Shown here piece by piece: positions 52,629-62,272 of a DNA stretch of 64,000 nt (positions within the stretch are counted from its first letter, which is position 1; the number at the start of each line of letters is the position of its first letter). This DNA is from Sphingomonas sabuli (lineage in GTDB: Bacteria; Pseudomonadota; Alphaproteobacteria; Sphingomonadales; Sphingomonadaceae). A program made the position numbers and the translations under genes. A model generated the notes under the pieces. That model was not told the DNA's origin. It saw nothing but the letters and a program-made list of their open reading frames with translations, and searched no databases. Location: NCBI RefSeq assembly GCF_014352855.1, contig NZ_CP060697.1, forward strand, positions 2,314,001-2,378,000, read 5' to 3'.

Positions 52629-53900
52629 TCACACGCCGCCGGGAATGACCGATCCGTCGGGTGGCGGCTCCTCCGGCGACTCGAACGTCCGCGCACGGCG
52701 CAGTTCGGGGAAGATCGCGGCCCAGGTCAACGTGACCAGCACGGCGGCGACCCCGCCTCCAGTCGTGGCCACCACCGGTCCCAGGAAGGCGGCGGCAAAG
52801 CCGCTGCGCGTTTCGCCCAGTTCATTGGAGGCGGAGATGGCCAGCGTCGACGCCGCGCTGACCCGCCCGCGCATCGCGTCGGGGGTGTGCAGCTGGATCA
52901 GGGACTGGCGAATGTAGACGGAGAACATGTCGGCCGCGCCGAGGATCGCCAGCATCGCCAGCGACAGCGGATAATAAGTGGAGATGCCGAAGATTGCCGT
53001 CGCAGCGCCGAAGATGACGACCGCGGCGAGCATCTTCACCCCGACGTTGGTCCTGAGCGGATAGATCGAGAAGACGATGGCGGTGACGGTCGCGCCCAGC
53101 GCGGGGGCGGCGCGCAATGGCCCCAGCCCCTCGACGCCGACGTGGAGGATGTCGCGGGCATAGAGCGGCAGCATCGCCGTCGCCCCGCCCAGCAACACCG
53201 CGAACAGGTCGAGCGTGATTGCTCCGAGCACCAGCCGGTTGCGGCGAACGTAGCGCAACCCTTCGACCATGCGCTGGATCGGCTTGCCCGGCGCGATGGT
53301 GGATCGCGGCACCGGGCCGACGAGGAACAGGCAGACCGCGGACACGCCGAACAAGGCGGCGCTGAACGCGTAGGGCAAATGCGGGGTGACGTCGTAGAGG
53401 AAGCCGCCGATCGCGGGACCGGCTATCGCGCCCGCCTGCCATGCGGTCGAGCTGAGCGCGATCGCGCGCGGCAGCAGGTCGCGCGGGACCAGGTTCGGGG
53501 CAAGCGCGCCCAGTGCCGGGCCGGCGAACGCCCGCGCGACACCGAGCAAAGCAGCGATGGAAAAGAGGATCGGCAGGCTGACGTGCCCGCTCCATGTCGC
53601 CCAGAACAGGGACAGCGCGCAGAGCATTTCCAGCAGGATGACGGCGCGGGCAATGTGGCGGCGGTCGAGCCGGTCGGCGACCCACCCGCTGACCGGCGTC
53701 AGGATGAATAGCGGGATGAACTGGACCAGGCCGATCAGTCCAAGCTGGAACGCCGCGTCGTGAATCGGCATCGATTCCCGGGCGATGTCGTAGACCTGCC
53801 AGCCGATGACGATCACCATCGCCATTTGCGCGATGGTGGTCAGCAGCCGGGCCAGCCAGAACGCCCGGAAGCCGGGTAAACGAAGCGGGGCGGGGATCAC
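52629..53900 (-). CDS. MFS transporter, MFS_3/EntS-like
   Basis: 423 residues with about 12 membrane segments. The GTG start is at 53900. It opens LRLPGFRAFWLARLLTTIAQMAMVIVIGWQVYDIA and has the loop motif GWVADRLDRRHIARA. This is the EntS/TetV-like exporter branch. Cargo is unknown. Its ribosome site and start lie in a perfect 9-bp hairpin. Confidence 0.87.
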   Translation of the reverse strand: MIPAPLRLPGFRAFWLARLLTTIAQMAMVIVIGWQVYDIARESMPIHDAAFQLGLIGLVQFIPLFILTPVSGWVADRLDRRHIARAVILLEMLCALSLFWATWSGHVSLPILFSIAALLGVARAFAGPALGALAPNLVPRDLLPRAIALSSTAWQAGAIAGPAIGGFLYDVTPHLPYAFSAALFGVSAVCLFLVGPVPRSTIAPGKPIQRMVEGLRYVRRNRLVLGAITLDLFAVLLGGATAMLPLYARDILHVGVEGLGPLRAAPALGATVTAIVFSIYPLRTNVGVKMLAAVVIFGAATAIFGISTYYPLSLAMLAILGAADMFSVYIRQSLIQLHTPDAMRGRVSAASTLAISASNELGETRSGFAAAFLGPVVATTGGGVAAVLVTLTWAAIFPELRRARTFESPEEPPPDGSVIPGGV

Positions 53901-53910
53901 GCCCCGCCCC
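53887..53910 (-). promoter_or_regulatory. Perfect hairpin enclosing the MFS ribosome site and start codon
   Basis: GGGGCGGGG (53887-53895) and CCCCGCCCC (53902-53910) are exact complements with a 6-base spacer. In the mRNA the SD-like G-run is in the left arm and the GTG start is in the loop. It could repress translation, or act in termination of the upstream hydrolase gene although no T tract follows. Confidence 0.55.
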
Positions 53911-53935
53911 TAATCGGCCTTGGCTATGCCCGCAA

Positions 53936-54814
53936 TCAGGCGGGTTCGGCGGCCAGTTGCGGCTGATCCGCGCCGACGCCCGGCACGCCGGCGCCAAGGA
54001 AGTCGACCAGGTCGGTGGCCAACCGTTCCTTTTCGATGGCGAACAGGCCGTGGGCGCTGCCGTCATATTCCTTCAGTTCGGCGTGCGGCACCTTGCGGGC
54101 AACCTCGCGCGCGCTGGTATCGATCGGAACGGTCGCGTCCTCGGTGCCATGGATGATCAAGGTCGGAATGCCCTCGAAATTCGGCAAGTCCGGCCGGAAG
54201 TCGGTGGTTGCGAACGCCTTGGCGGCGGCCAGCGTCGGGCGCAGGCCCGCCATCATCGCCTGACGCCAGAAGTCGTCGAGGACCGCGTCGCTGACCGGGT
54301 GGGACACCATGCCGACGCCGAAGAAATCCTTGGCGAAATCCTGCATGAAGGCGGCGCGATCCTGCTTCATGCTCTTCGTCATCTCGTCGAACGTCGATTG
54401 CGGAACGCCGTTGGGATTGTCGTCGGTCTTGAGCATGTAGGGCACGACCGAGCTGATCAGGACGGCCTTGGACACGCGGTCCTTGCCGAACTTGGTGATG
54501 AAACGCGCGACTTCGCCGCCGCCCATGGAAAAGCCGACGAGCGCTACCGGCCCCTGGATGCCGGCATCGTCGAGGATCGCGGCAACGTCCTCGGCGTAAG
54601 TGTCATAATCGTGGCCGTCCCAGCTCTGTTCCGACCGGCCGAACCCGCGGCGATCAGGCGCGATGATGCGCTTTCCGGCCTCGACCAGCGCGATCGCGGC
54701 GGAATCGAACGTGTCGGCGGTCAGCGGCCAGCCGTGCATGAGGACGACGGGGTCGCCCTTGCCCCAATCTTTGTAGAACAGCGAGCATCCGTCTTTGGCT
54801 TTGGCGTAGGGCAT
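53936..54814 (-). CDS. Alpha/beta hydrolase, arylesterase/non-haem haloperoxidase type
   Basis: 292 residues. The catalytic triad is visible: Ser97 in GFSMGGGE, Asp in HGTEDATVP, His in GSAHGLF. The oxyanion segment is LMHGWPLT. It belongs to the chloroperoxidase-like esterase group, with perhydrolase or esterase activity. A GCAAC-N17-CGTT pattern (54842-54867) upstream resembles an EcfG stress promoter. Confidence 0.88.
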   Translation of the reverse strand: MPYAKAKDGCSLFYKDWGKGDPVVLMHGWPLTADTFDSAAIALVEAGKRIIAPDRRGFGRSEQSWDGHDYDTYAEDVAAILDDAGIQGPVALVGFSMGGGEVARFITKFGKDRVSKAVLISSVVPYMLKTDDNPNGVPQSTFDEMTKSMKQDRAAFMQDFAKDFFGVGMVSHPVSDAVLDDFWRQAMMAGLRPTLAAAKAFATTDFRPDLPNFEGIPTLIIHGTEDATVPIDTSAREVARKVPHAELKEYDGSAHGLFAIEKERLATDLVDFLGAGVPGVGADQPQLAAEPA

Positions 54815-54841
54815 TATGAATTTCTCCTTCTGTCCCCGGCG

Positions 54842-54867
54842 AACGCATCGGCGGATGCCCGCGTTGC
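54842..54867 (-). promoter_or_regulatory. EcfG-like promoter candidate for the alpha/beta hydrolase gene
   Basis: On the minus strand GCAAC, exactly 17 bases, then CGTT, against the consensus GGAAC-N16/17-CGTT (one mismatch). It ends about 28 bases before the ATG at 54814. Pattern match only. Confidence 0.3.
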
Positions 54868-54981
54868 CGACGCCGATACCCGCTTAAGGCCAGCCGCACC
54901 GCCAGCACGACGAAGCTTCGGCGCGGGTGGACGCGGCGGCCCGATCGGGCGACAAGGGAGCGAGAGAGGGAGAGAAATACC

Positions 54982-56739
54982 ATGAACACAGGCAGGTTTC
55001 TGGTCTGCGCGGCAGCGGCCGCGATCGTAAGCGGCTGCAGCACGGTTCCGCCGCCCGTGGCGGCGGTGCCGGTGGTCCCGGTGGCCGAAGCTCCGCCCGC
55101 TGTCGCTCCGGCCGACAATGGCTGGGCCGGCTTCCTACAAAGCTACATCGACAGTTCCTTCCGCGCGAACCCGCCGTTCGCGGTGTCGTCGGGCAAGCAC
55201 GAATATGACGGCAAGCTGCCGGACTGGAGCGAGGCCGGGCTGATGGCCGAGCGCGAGCGGCTGAAACAGGCAATTGCCCGGGCGCAGGCGTTCGACCCCG
55301 CTAGCCTGAGCGAGACCCAGCGGTTCGAGCGCGATTATCTGATCGCCAACGCGCGCGGCAACCTGTTCTGGGAGGAAGTCGCCGACCAGCCGCACACCAA
55401 TCCGGCTTATTATGCCAATAACCTCGGCCCGTCGGTCTACGTCAGCGTGCCCTATGCCGCGGCCGACGTGCGGATGAAGGCCTATGTCGAATATCTGCGC
55501 AACGTGCCCACCGCGCTGCAGCAGATGCAGGCGAACCTGCGCACGCCGCTGCCGATTTCATTCGTGGATTACGGAAAAAGCGCGTTCGGCGGTTACGCGG
55601 AATATTATGTCGGCGACGGGATGAAGGCGTTTGCAGGCGTCGGCACCGCGGCCGACCAAGCGGCGCTCAAGGCTGCGTCGGAGGCCGCGTCGGCCGCGAT
55701 GAAGCAGACCGCCCAATGGATCGAAGCGCAACGGCCCAATGCCGGCACCAACTTCGCACTTGGCGCTGGTCGGTTCAGCCAGATGCTGCGCGATACCGAA
55801 ATGGTCGATCTCCCGCTCAGCGAACTCGAAGCCATCGGCCGCGCCGATCTGGCGTCGAACCAAGCGCTGCTGCGCGAGGCTTGCGGCCGCTATGACCCGG
55901 GCCAGTCGATCCAGCATTGCATGGACAAGATGGGCTCCAACAAGCCCGAAGGCGGCGCCGTCGCCGGAGCCCGGGCGCAGCTGGCGGGGCTGAAGCAATT
56001 CCTGATCGAAAAGGACCTCGTGTCCATTCCCGGCACAGAGGAAGCCAAGGTCGAGGAAGCGCCGCCCTATCGCCGGCAGAACTTCGCCTACATCAACATC
56101 CCCGGACCGTATGAAAACGGCCTGCCGTCGGTCTATTATATCGCGCCGCCGGACCCCAGCTGGACCAAGGAAGTCCGCGACGGCTTCGTGCCCGGAGAGG
56201 CGGACCTGCTGTTCACCTCGATCCACGAGGTTTGGCCGGGGCACTTCCTCAACTTCCTCCACGCCAACCGCTCGCCGCACATCTTCGGGCGCGTCTTCGT
56301 TGGCTATGCGTTCGCCGAAGGCTGGGCGCATTACACCGAGGAAATGATGCGCGTTGCCGGGGTCGGCGGCGGCAGCGACGAAACGCTGATCGGGCAGATC
56401 TCCAACGCGCTGCTGCGCGACTGCCGCTATCTGTCGGCCATCGGCATGCATTCCGGCACGATGACGCAGGAGCAAAGCTACCAGCTGTTCCGCGAGCAAT
56501 GCTTCCAGGATGAAGGCAACGCGCGGCAGCAGGCGGCCCGCGGCACCTACGACCCGGCCTATCTCAACTACACGCTGGGCAAGCTCATGATCCGCAAGTT
56601 GCGGGACGACTGGACCGCGACGCGCGGCGGCAGGGCGGCGTGGAAACCGTTCCACGACCAGTTCCTCAGCTACGGCGGCCCGCCGATTCCGCTGGTTCGG
56701 CAGCAGATGCTGGGCGGGCAGGCGAAGGCCGCCTTCTAA
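54982..56739 (+). CDS. DUF885 family putative metallopeptidase lipoprotein
   Basis: 585 residues. The signal peptide has a lipobox (IVSGC, Cys19), then a Pro-rich linker. The DUF885 zinc motif is in TSIHEVWPGHFLN (HExxxxH) with a downstream FAEGWAHYTEEMM that supplies the third ligand Glu. Likely a periplasmic or outer-membrane-anchored peptidase of unknown substrate. It shares CTAA at its stop with the opposite antiporter gene. Confidence 0.85.
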   Translation: MNTGRFLVCAAAAAIVSGCSTVPPPVAAVPVVPVAEAPPAVAPADNGWAGFLQSYIDSSFRANPPFAVSSGKHEYDGKLPDWSEAGLMAERERLKQAIARAQAFDPASLSETQRFERDYLIANARGNLFWEEVADQPHTNPAYYANNLGPSVYVSVPYAAADVRMKAYVEYLRNVPTALQQMQANLRTPLPISFVDYGKSAFGGYAEYYVGDGMKAFAGVGTAADQAALKAASEAASAAMKQTAQWIEAQRPNAGTNFALGAGRFSQMLRDTEMVDLPLSELEAIGRADLASNQALLREACGRYDPGQSIQHCMDKMGSNKPEGGAVAGARAQLAGLKQFLIEKDLVSIPGTEEAKVEEAPPYRRQNFAYINIPGPYENGLPSVYYIAPPDPSWTKEVRDGFVPGEADLLFTSIHEVWPGHFLNFLHANRSPHIFGRVFVGYAFAEGWAHYTEEMMRVAGVGGGSDETLIGQISNALLRDCRYLSAIGMHSGTMTQEQSYQLFREQCFQDEGNARQQAARGTYDPAYLNYTLGKLMIRKLRDDWTATRGGRAAWKPFHDQFLSYGGPPIPLVRQQMLGGQAKAAF

Positions 56740-57968
56740 GGCTCGTAGGTCTCGGTGGACGCGGCTTCGGCCGGGTCCGCCGACCCGCGGGTCAGGTGCA
56801 GCCGCCGGATCAGGCCCGGCATCGTCAGTCCCTGGATGAAGATCGAAAAGGCGACGACGATAAAGGCGGTGACGACGATCTCCATCCGCTCCGGCACGTT
56901 GGCCGGAAGCGCCAGCGCCAGCGCCAGTGCCAGCGCGCCCTTGAGCCCGCCCCAGAACAAGACGTGCTGGTAGGGGAGAGATAGCTTGAGCCTGGTCGGT
57001 GCGAACACCGCCGCCAGCGGATAGATCGCCAGCAGCCGCCCGATCAGCACCAGGCCGATGGCCAGCGACGCGACCTGCAGGCTGACCAGCCCGATCGGCT
57101 GGGTCGCTTCGTGCATGCCGATGAGGATGAAGACGAAGCTGTTGGCAAGGAAGGCGAAGAATTCCCAGCTGGCGAGCACGTGCGGCCGGCCTTCGTCCGA
57201 AATCGCGCCCATCCAGCCGATGTTGCCGACGACCAAACCGGCGGTCAGCGAGGCGAGTACGCCCGACGCGTGGAAATGCTCGGCGATCAGGAACGAGCTA
57301 TAGGCGGTGATGGCGGTTAGCGTGATTTCGACCAGATGATCGCGCGTGCGCCCGGCGATCAGCAGGATTGCACCGGCCACCGCGCCGCCGATCAGGACGC
57401 CGCCGATCAGCGTCCAGGCGAATTCCGGAACGATCGTCGCTGCTTCGGCAGGGGCCCCGGCGGCGATTCCGGCCAGCACCGCAAACGCGACCGCGACAAC
57501 GCCGTCGTTGAGAAGGCTTTCGGATTCGACGACGATGGCAAGGCGCTTTTCGGCGTGCATTTCCTTGAACGCGGCGATGACCGCGACCGGGTCGGTGGCG
57601 GCGATCAGCGTTCCGAACAGCGCCGCGCCGATCCAGCTCCACCCGGCAAGGTAATGCATTCCCGCTGCGACAACCGCGGTAGCTATGGCCACGCCGCCAA
57701 AGGACAGCAGCAGCGTCACCGGAAGCTCGCGCCGGAATTTCTTCCAGTTGAGTTGCAGGGCCGCCTCGAACACGAGCGGCGGCAGGAAGACGTTGAAGAT
57801 CAATTCGCGCGACAGCGGCAGTTCGGGCGTGTCGGGAATCATCGCGATGGCAAGGCCCGCAGCGACCAGCCCGACGCTGTAGGGCAGGCCGATGCGGCGG
57901 GTGCCGATGGCGATGAGACTGGCGACCAGCAGCAGCAGGCCAATGGTCATGAAGGGAATTTCGGACAT
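56736..57968 (-). CDS. Cation:proton antiporter, CPA1 (NhaP-like)
   Basis: 410 residues with about 12 membrane helices. The CPA1 signature residues are in FNVFLPPLVFEAAL, LIAATDPVAVIAAF and ESESLLNDGVVAVAF. It exchanges Na+ or K+ for H+. The short C-terminus lacks a regulatory domain. It is divergent from radA across 45 bases. Confidence 0.9.
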   Translation of the reverse strand: MSEIPFMTIGLLLLVASLIAIGTRRIGLPYSVGLVAAGLAIAMIPDTPELPLSRELIFNVFLPPLVFEAALQLNWKKFRRELPVTLLLSFGGVAIATAVVAAGMHYLAGWSWIGAALFGTLIAATDPVAVIAAFKEMHAEKRLAIVVESESLLNDGVVAVAFAVLAGIAAGAPAEAATIVPEFAWTLIGGVLIGGAVAGAILLIAGRTRDHLVEITLTAITAYSSFLIAEHFHASGVLASLTAGLVVGNIGWMGAISDEGRPHVLASWEFFAFLANSFVFILIGMHEATQPIGLVSLQVASLAIGLVLIGRLLAIYPLAAVFAPTRLKLSLPYQHVLFWGGLKGALALALALALPANVPERMEIVVTAFIVVAFSIFIQGLTMPGLIRRLHLTRGSADPAEAASTETYEP

Positions 57969-58013
57969 GCCCGACCTCTAGGATAGGCGGCGCGGATTGG
58001 CTAACTTGCCCGC

Positions 58014-59378
58014 ATGGCGAAAGCGAAAAGCCGATATACATGCCAGGCCTGCGGGTCGGTGACCCCGCGCTGGCAGGGCCAGTGTCCCGACTGCGCGGAA
58101 TGGAACACGCTGGTGCAGGAAGCGGCCGAGGTGACCAGCATCTTCGCCGCCAAGCACAACCTTCAGGGCGGCGGCCGGAAGATCGAGCTGGTGGGGCTCG
58201 ACGCGCCGGCCAAGCTGCCCGAACGGATCGCCAGCGGGGTCGCGGAATTCGACCGCGCGATCGGCGGCGGGATCGTGCCCGGATCGGCGATGCTGGTCGG
58301 GGGCGACCCGGGCATCGGCAAGTCGACGCTGCTGCTGCAGATCTGCGCCAGGCTGGCCAGCGCCGGTCGCGATGTCGTGTACGTGTCGGGCGAGGAGTCG
58401 GCGGAGCAGGTGCGGTTGCGCGCGCTGCGGCTGGGCCTTGGCGGCGCGCCGGTCCGCCTGGCCGCGGCGACGTCCGTGCGCGACGTGCTGACGACGATGG
58501 GCGAAAGCGCGCCGGACCTGCTGGTCATCGATTCCATCCAGACCATGCACAGCGACCTGATCGAAGGCGCGCCGGGCACGGTCAGCCAGGTGCGCGCCTC
58601 GGCGCAGGAACTGGTCCGCTTCGCCAAGGAACGGGGAACCGCCGTCATCCTCGTCGGCCATGTCACCAAGGACGGCAGCATCGCCGGCCCCCGCGTGCTC
58701 GAACATATGGTCGACACGGTGTTGAGCTTCGAAGGCGAACGCAGCCACCAGTATCGCATCCTGCGCGCACTCAAGAACCGCTTCGGCGGTACCGACGAAA
58801 TCGGCGTGTTCGCGATGGAGGGCCAGGGTTTGGCCGAGGTCGACAATCCCTCGTCGCTATTCCTGACTCGCCGCGACGAACCGGTCAGCGGCGCCAGCAT
58901 CTTTCCGGCGATCGAGGGCACGCGCCCGGTGCTGGTCGAAATCCAGGCCCTGGTCGTGCGGCTGGCGTCGGGCGCGACCCCGCGCCGCGCGGCGGTCGGG
59001 TGGGATAGCGGGCGGCTGGCGATGATCCTCGCCGTGCTCGAAGCCCGCTGCGGGATCAGCTTCGCCACCGCCGAAGTCTATCTCAACGTCGCCGGCGGCT
59101 ATCGGCTCAGCGATCCCGCCGCCGACCTTGCGGTCGCCGCGGCGCTCGTCTCCGCGTTGTCGGAGCGTCCGATCCCGGCGGAGGCGATCGTGCTCGGCGA
59201 AATTGCCCTGTCCGGGGAAATCCGGCCGGTCGCGCATGCGCCGCTGCGGCTCAAGGAGGCGGCCAAGCTCGGCTTCGAGAGGGCATGGGTGCCCAAGGAT
59301 GTGAAGCCGGCCGACGGCATCGGCGCCACCCATTTTGCCAATCTGCGCGCGCTGGTGGACCAGATCCTCGGCCGTTAA
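58014..59378 (+). CDS. radA: DNA repair protein RadA
   Basis: 454 residues. The N-terminal C4 zinc finger is CQACGSVTPRWQGQCPDCAEW. The RecA-like ATPase has Walker A GGDPGIGKST, the RadA-specific KNRFGGTDEIGVF motif and a C-terminal Lon-like domain. It is a branch-migration helicase in recombinational repair. Confidence 0.96.
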   Translation: MAKAKSRYTCQACGSVTPRWQGQCPDCAEWNTLVQEAAEVTSIFAAKHNLQGGGRKIELVGLDAPAKLPERIASGVAEFDRAIGGGIVPGSAMLVGGDPGIGKSTLLLQICARLASAGRDVVYVSGEESAEQVRLRALRLGLGGAPVRLAAATSVRDVLTTMGESAPDLLVIDSIQTMHSDLIEGAPGTVSQVRASAQELVRFAKERGTAVILVGHVTKDGSIAGPRVLEHMVDTVLSFEGERSHQYRILRALKNRFGGTDEIGVFAMEGQGLAEVDNPSSLFLTRRDEPVSGASIFPAIEGTRPVLVEIQALVVRLASGATPRRAAVGWDSGRLAMILAVLEARCGISFATAEVYLNVAGGYRLSDPAADLAVAAALVSALSERPIPAEAIVLGEIALSGEIRPVAHAPLRLKEAAKLGFERAWVPKDVKPADGIGATHFANLRALVDQILGR

Positions 59379-59392
59379 GTGAAGCAGGGATC

Positions 59393-59821
59393 ATGGCCGA
59401 CATTCACGCAATCATTGAAACCATGGAGCATCGCTTGATGCGCGCCTGGTTAACTGGCGACACCAAGACCCTGAAAGCGCTGACATCGCGCAATTTCCGG
59501 ATGGTCGTGGGGTCCAAACCGGCGGTCATCCTCGATTCCAAAAGCTGGCTTGCGGCAGCGGGCGTCCGTTTCCGCTGCAAATCCTATCGCTTCGGCGACA
59601 TCTATGCCCGCTCGGTTGCCGGAGTTGCGGTGTTCGCGACGCAATTGGATCTGGAGGCGACGCTGGACCGCGAGGACTGGTCCGGCAAGATGTGGGTCAC
59701 CGACTTGTGGAAGAAGTCGCGGGTCCGGCGGCGCTGGCACCAGGTCGAGCGGATATTGTCGCTACAGGACGAACGCTCGGATGTCGCCGCCGGAGTGCGG
59801 TCGCTGCAGCTCTGGCGGTAG
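59393..59821 (+). CDS. NTF2-like/DUF4440 protein of unknown function
   Basis: 142 residues from ATG at 59393, 14 bases after radA. The pattern is an NTF2-like cone fold (HRLMRAWLTGDTKTLKALTSRNFRMV, W(V/T)DLWKKS...RWHQVERI). Such proteins bind small molecules or are enzymes. No catalytic residues are identified. Its placement between radA and cvpA suggests co-transcription. Confidence 0.7.
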   Translation: MADIHAIIETMEHRLMRAWLTGDTKTLKALTSRNFRMVVGSKPAVILDSKSWLAAAGVRFRCKSYRFGDIYARSVAGVAVFATQLDLEATLDREDWSGKMWVTDLWKKSRVRRRWHQVERILSLQDERSDVAAGVRSLQLWR

Positions 59822-59953
59822 CGGCATCGAAAGGTAGTTGCGGAGCTACGGCGACCCGCGACGATCGCCCGATCACCTGCGAAGTAACGCCGGTCCGCTA
59901 ACCGTCGCGTCCATGCTCTTCCTTCGGCGCATCGGCTAAGCTAGCCGGAACAG

Positions 59954-60484
59954 GTGAGCGCGCTCGACATCTTCGTCCTGTTGCTTCTGTTCGGCGGCGG
60001 CGCAGTCGGCTTCGTGCGCGGCTTTGTCTACGAAGTGCTGTCGCTGCTGGCCTGGGCGGCGGCCATCGCGATGATCAAGCTGTTCCATACGCAACTGACC
60101 GGCGGACTGGGCGGAGCTGTGGGAACGCCGGCCGGCGCGTCGGTTCTGGCCTTCGCGCTGCTGTTCCTGCCGACTTTCATCCTGGTCAAGGTGCTGGCGC
60201 GATCGATCGGCGGCAAGATGCGGCGGTCGATCCTGGGACCGATCGACCGGCTGCTCGGCGGCGGCTTCGGGGTCGTGAAGGGCCTGCTTGCGGCGACGCT
60301 GTTCTTCCTTTTCGCCAACCTCGCCACGGACATGATTTACGGCGCGGATGCCGACCGGCCGGCGTGGATGACCAGTTCGCGCACCTATCCGCTGCTGAAC
60401 GCCAGCGGCCGAGCGATCGTCGACTGGGTCGAAACCCGCCGGCTGGAACCGGCCCCCTTCGGCAGCGCCGCCGGGCAGGAATAA
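59954..60484 (+). CDS. cvpA: CvpA family membrane protein
   Basis: 176 residues, GTG start at 59954. Four membrane segments with the CvpA opening ALDIFVLLLLFGGGAVGFVRGFVYEVLSLLAW. CvpA proteins support colicin V export or biofilm formation and are often near purF; here it lies between radA and cysS instead. Confidence 0.87.
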   Translation: MSALDIFVLLLLFGGGAVGFVRGFVYEVLSLLAWAAAIAMIKLFHTQLTGGLGGAVGTPAGASVLAFALLFLPTFILVKVLARSIGGKMRRSILGPIDRLLGGGFGVVKGLLAATLFFLFANLATDMIYGADADRPAWMTSSRTYPLLNASGRAIVDWVETRRLEPAPFGSAAGQE

Positions 60485-60542
60485 AGACATGCGTCCCGTC
60501 CGCCACTAGCGCGGGCGTACGGTCCGGCTTAACGGGCCAAGG

Positions 60543-61853
60543 ATGATCCGGCTGTACGACACCATGGCGCGCGAAAAGCGCCTGTTCGAGCCCGCGGACC
60601 CGAAGCGCATCACGATGTATGTGTGCGGGCCGACGGTCTACGGCCGCGCGCATATCGGCAATGCCCGGCCGGCGGTGGTGTTCGACACGCTGGCGCGGCT
60701 GATCCGGCACCAGTTCGGGGCGGACAGCCTGACCTATGCCCGCAACGTCACCGACGTCGACGACAAGATCATCGCCGCCGCGACCGCGGAAGGCGTGGAC
60801 CCGTCGGTGATCACCGAGCGGTACGAGCAACATTATCTCGACGACATGGGCGCGCTGGGCGTGCAGCCGCCGACGGTGGCGCCGCACGCAACGCAGGAAA
60901 TCGGCGCGATGATCGCGATGATCGGAGCGCTGATCGACGGCGGCCACGCTTACGCCGCCGAGGGCCACGTGCTGTTCGACGTGACCAGTGATCCGGATTA
61001 CGGCCGGCTGAGCAACCGCGACCGCGAACAGATGATCGCCGGCGCACGGGTGGAAGTCGCGCCCTACAAGCGCGATCCGGCCGATTTCGTGCTGTGGAAG
61101 CCGTCGCCCAAGGACGTGATCGGCTGGGATTCGCCGTGGGGCCGGGGGCGGCCGGGCTGGCACATCGAATGTTCGGCGATGATCGAGGCGCACCTTGGCC
61201 GGACGATCGACATCCACGGCGGCGGGCTGGACCTCATCTTCCCGCATCATGAAAATGAAATCGCGCAAAGCCGCTGCGCCCATCAAGGCGCGCCGCTTGC
61301 CCGCTATTGGGTGCACAACGGCTTCGTCGACATGGGCGCGGAGAAGATGTCGAAGAGCCTCGGCAACATCATCACGCCCGCCGACCTGATGGATCGCGGC
61401 CACGATGGTGAAACGCTGCGCCTGGCGCTGGTGTCCGCGCATTACCGGCAGCCGCTGCCATGGACCGACAGCCTGATCGAGCAGAGCAAGGCGACGCTCG
61501 ACGGCCTGTATCGGGCGGCGGGAGATGCCGAGCCCGGGGAGATCGACCCGAGCGTGGTCGACGCATTGAGCGACGACCTCAACACGCCGCTGGCGCTATC
61601 GCGGCTGAACGCAATTGCCGACCCGGCAGTCTTGCGTGCGAGCGCATCGTTGCTTGGCCTGCTGACCCAGTCGGCGGACCAATGGTTTCGCGGCGGCGGT
61701 GACGATGCGGATGTCGAACGGCGCATTGCCGAACGCGCCGCAGCCAAGGCCAGTCGCGACTTCGCCACCGCAGACCGGATTCGCGACGAATTGAAGGCGG
61801 ACGGCATCCTTCTTGAAGACGGGCCGGGCGGCACCACTTGGCGCAAGGCATGA
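60543..61853 (+). CDS. cysS: Cysteinyl-tRNA synthetase
   Basis: 436 residues. The zinc-site Cys is in [13 protein letters not shown] appears as [18 protein letters not shown] is present, and KMSKS appears in EKMSKSLGN. It charges tRNA-Cys. Its stop overlaps the next gene's start (ATGA). Confidence 0.96.
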   Translation: MIRLYDTMAREKRLFEPADPKRITMYVCGPTVYGRAHIGNARPAVVFDTLARLIRHQFGADSLTYARNVTDVDDKIIAAATAEGVDPSVITERYEQHYLDDMGALGVQPPTVAPHATQEIGAMIAMIGALIDGGHAYAAEGHVLFDVTSDPDYGRLSNRDREQMIAGARVEVAPYKRDPADFVLWKPSPKDVIGWDSPWGRGRPGWHIECSAMIEAHLGRTIDIHGGGLDLIFPHHENEIAQSRCAHQGAPLARYWVHNGFVDMGAEKMSKSLGNIITPADLMDRGHDGETLRLALVSAHYRQPLPWTDSLIEQSKATLDGLYRAAGDAEPGEIDPSVVDALSDDLNTPLALSRLNAIADPAVLRASASLLGLLTQSADQWFRGGGDDADVERRIAERAAAKASRDFATADRIRDELKADGILLEDGPGGTTWRKA

Positions 61854-62272
61854 ACGCTCCCCTTTACACCATCGACATCCTGCGGCTGGCGAGCGCGCTG
61901 CCCGCGCCGGCGGCGCTGGACCGCATTGACGGCACGGGCGTCGAACGGTCGCCGACCTGCGGCAGCACGGTGACGACACGGGTCCAGCTCGACGACGCGA
62001 GGTGGATCGAGCAGGTGTCGCAGGACGTGCAGGCCTGCGCCTTTGGCCAGGCGGCGGCGGCGATCGTCGCCCGCCACGCCACCGGGCGGACGGGCGACGA
62101 GGTAGAGACAGCGCTGGAGCAGCTGTCGGCATGGTTGTCGGGTCAGCGGGACGTGCCGCCGGACTGGCCGGGCTTCGAAACCCTGGCTTCGGCGCGCAGC
62201 CGCGCCTCACGGCATCCTGCCATCCTCTTGCCGCTGCGCGCGCTCCGCGCGGCGATTGAAAGCGCACGATGA
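61850..62272 (+). CDS. IscU/NifU-like Fe-S scaffold protein lacking the third cysteine
   Basis: 140 residues from ATG at 61850, which overlaps cysS. IscU-fold landmarks are [15 protein letters not shown] (first Cys and adjacent Asp) and [15 protein letters not shown] (second Cys). The third Cys expected before LLP is replaced ([12 protein letters not shown]). It may be a degenerate scaffold or a carrier with another role. It is coupled to cysS and to the antiporter. Confidence 0.75.
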   Translation: MNAPLYTIDILRLASALPAPAALDRIDGTGVERSPTCGSTVTTRVQLDDARWIEQVSQDVQACAFGQAAAAIVARHATGRTGDEVETALEQLSAWLSGQRDVPPDWPGFETLASARSRASRHPAILLPLRALRAAIESAR

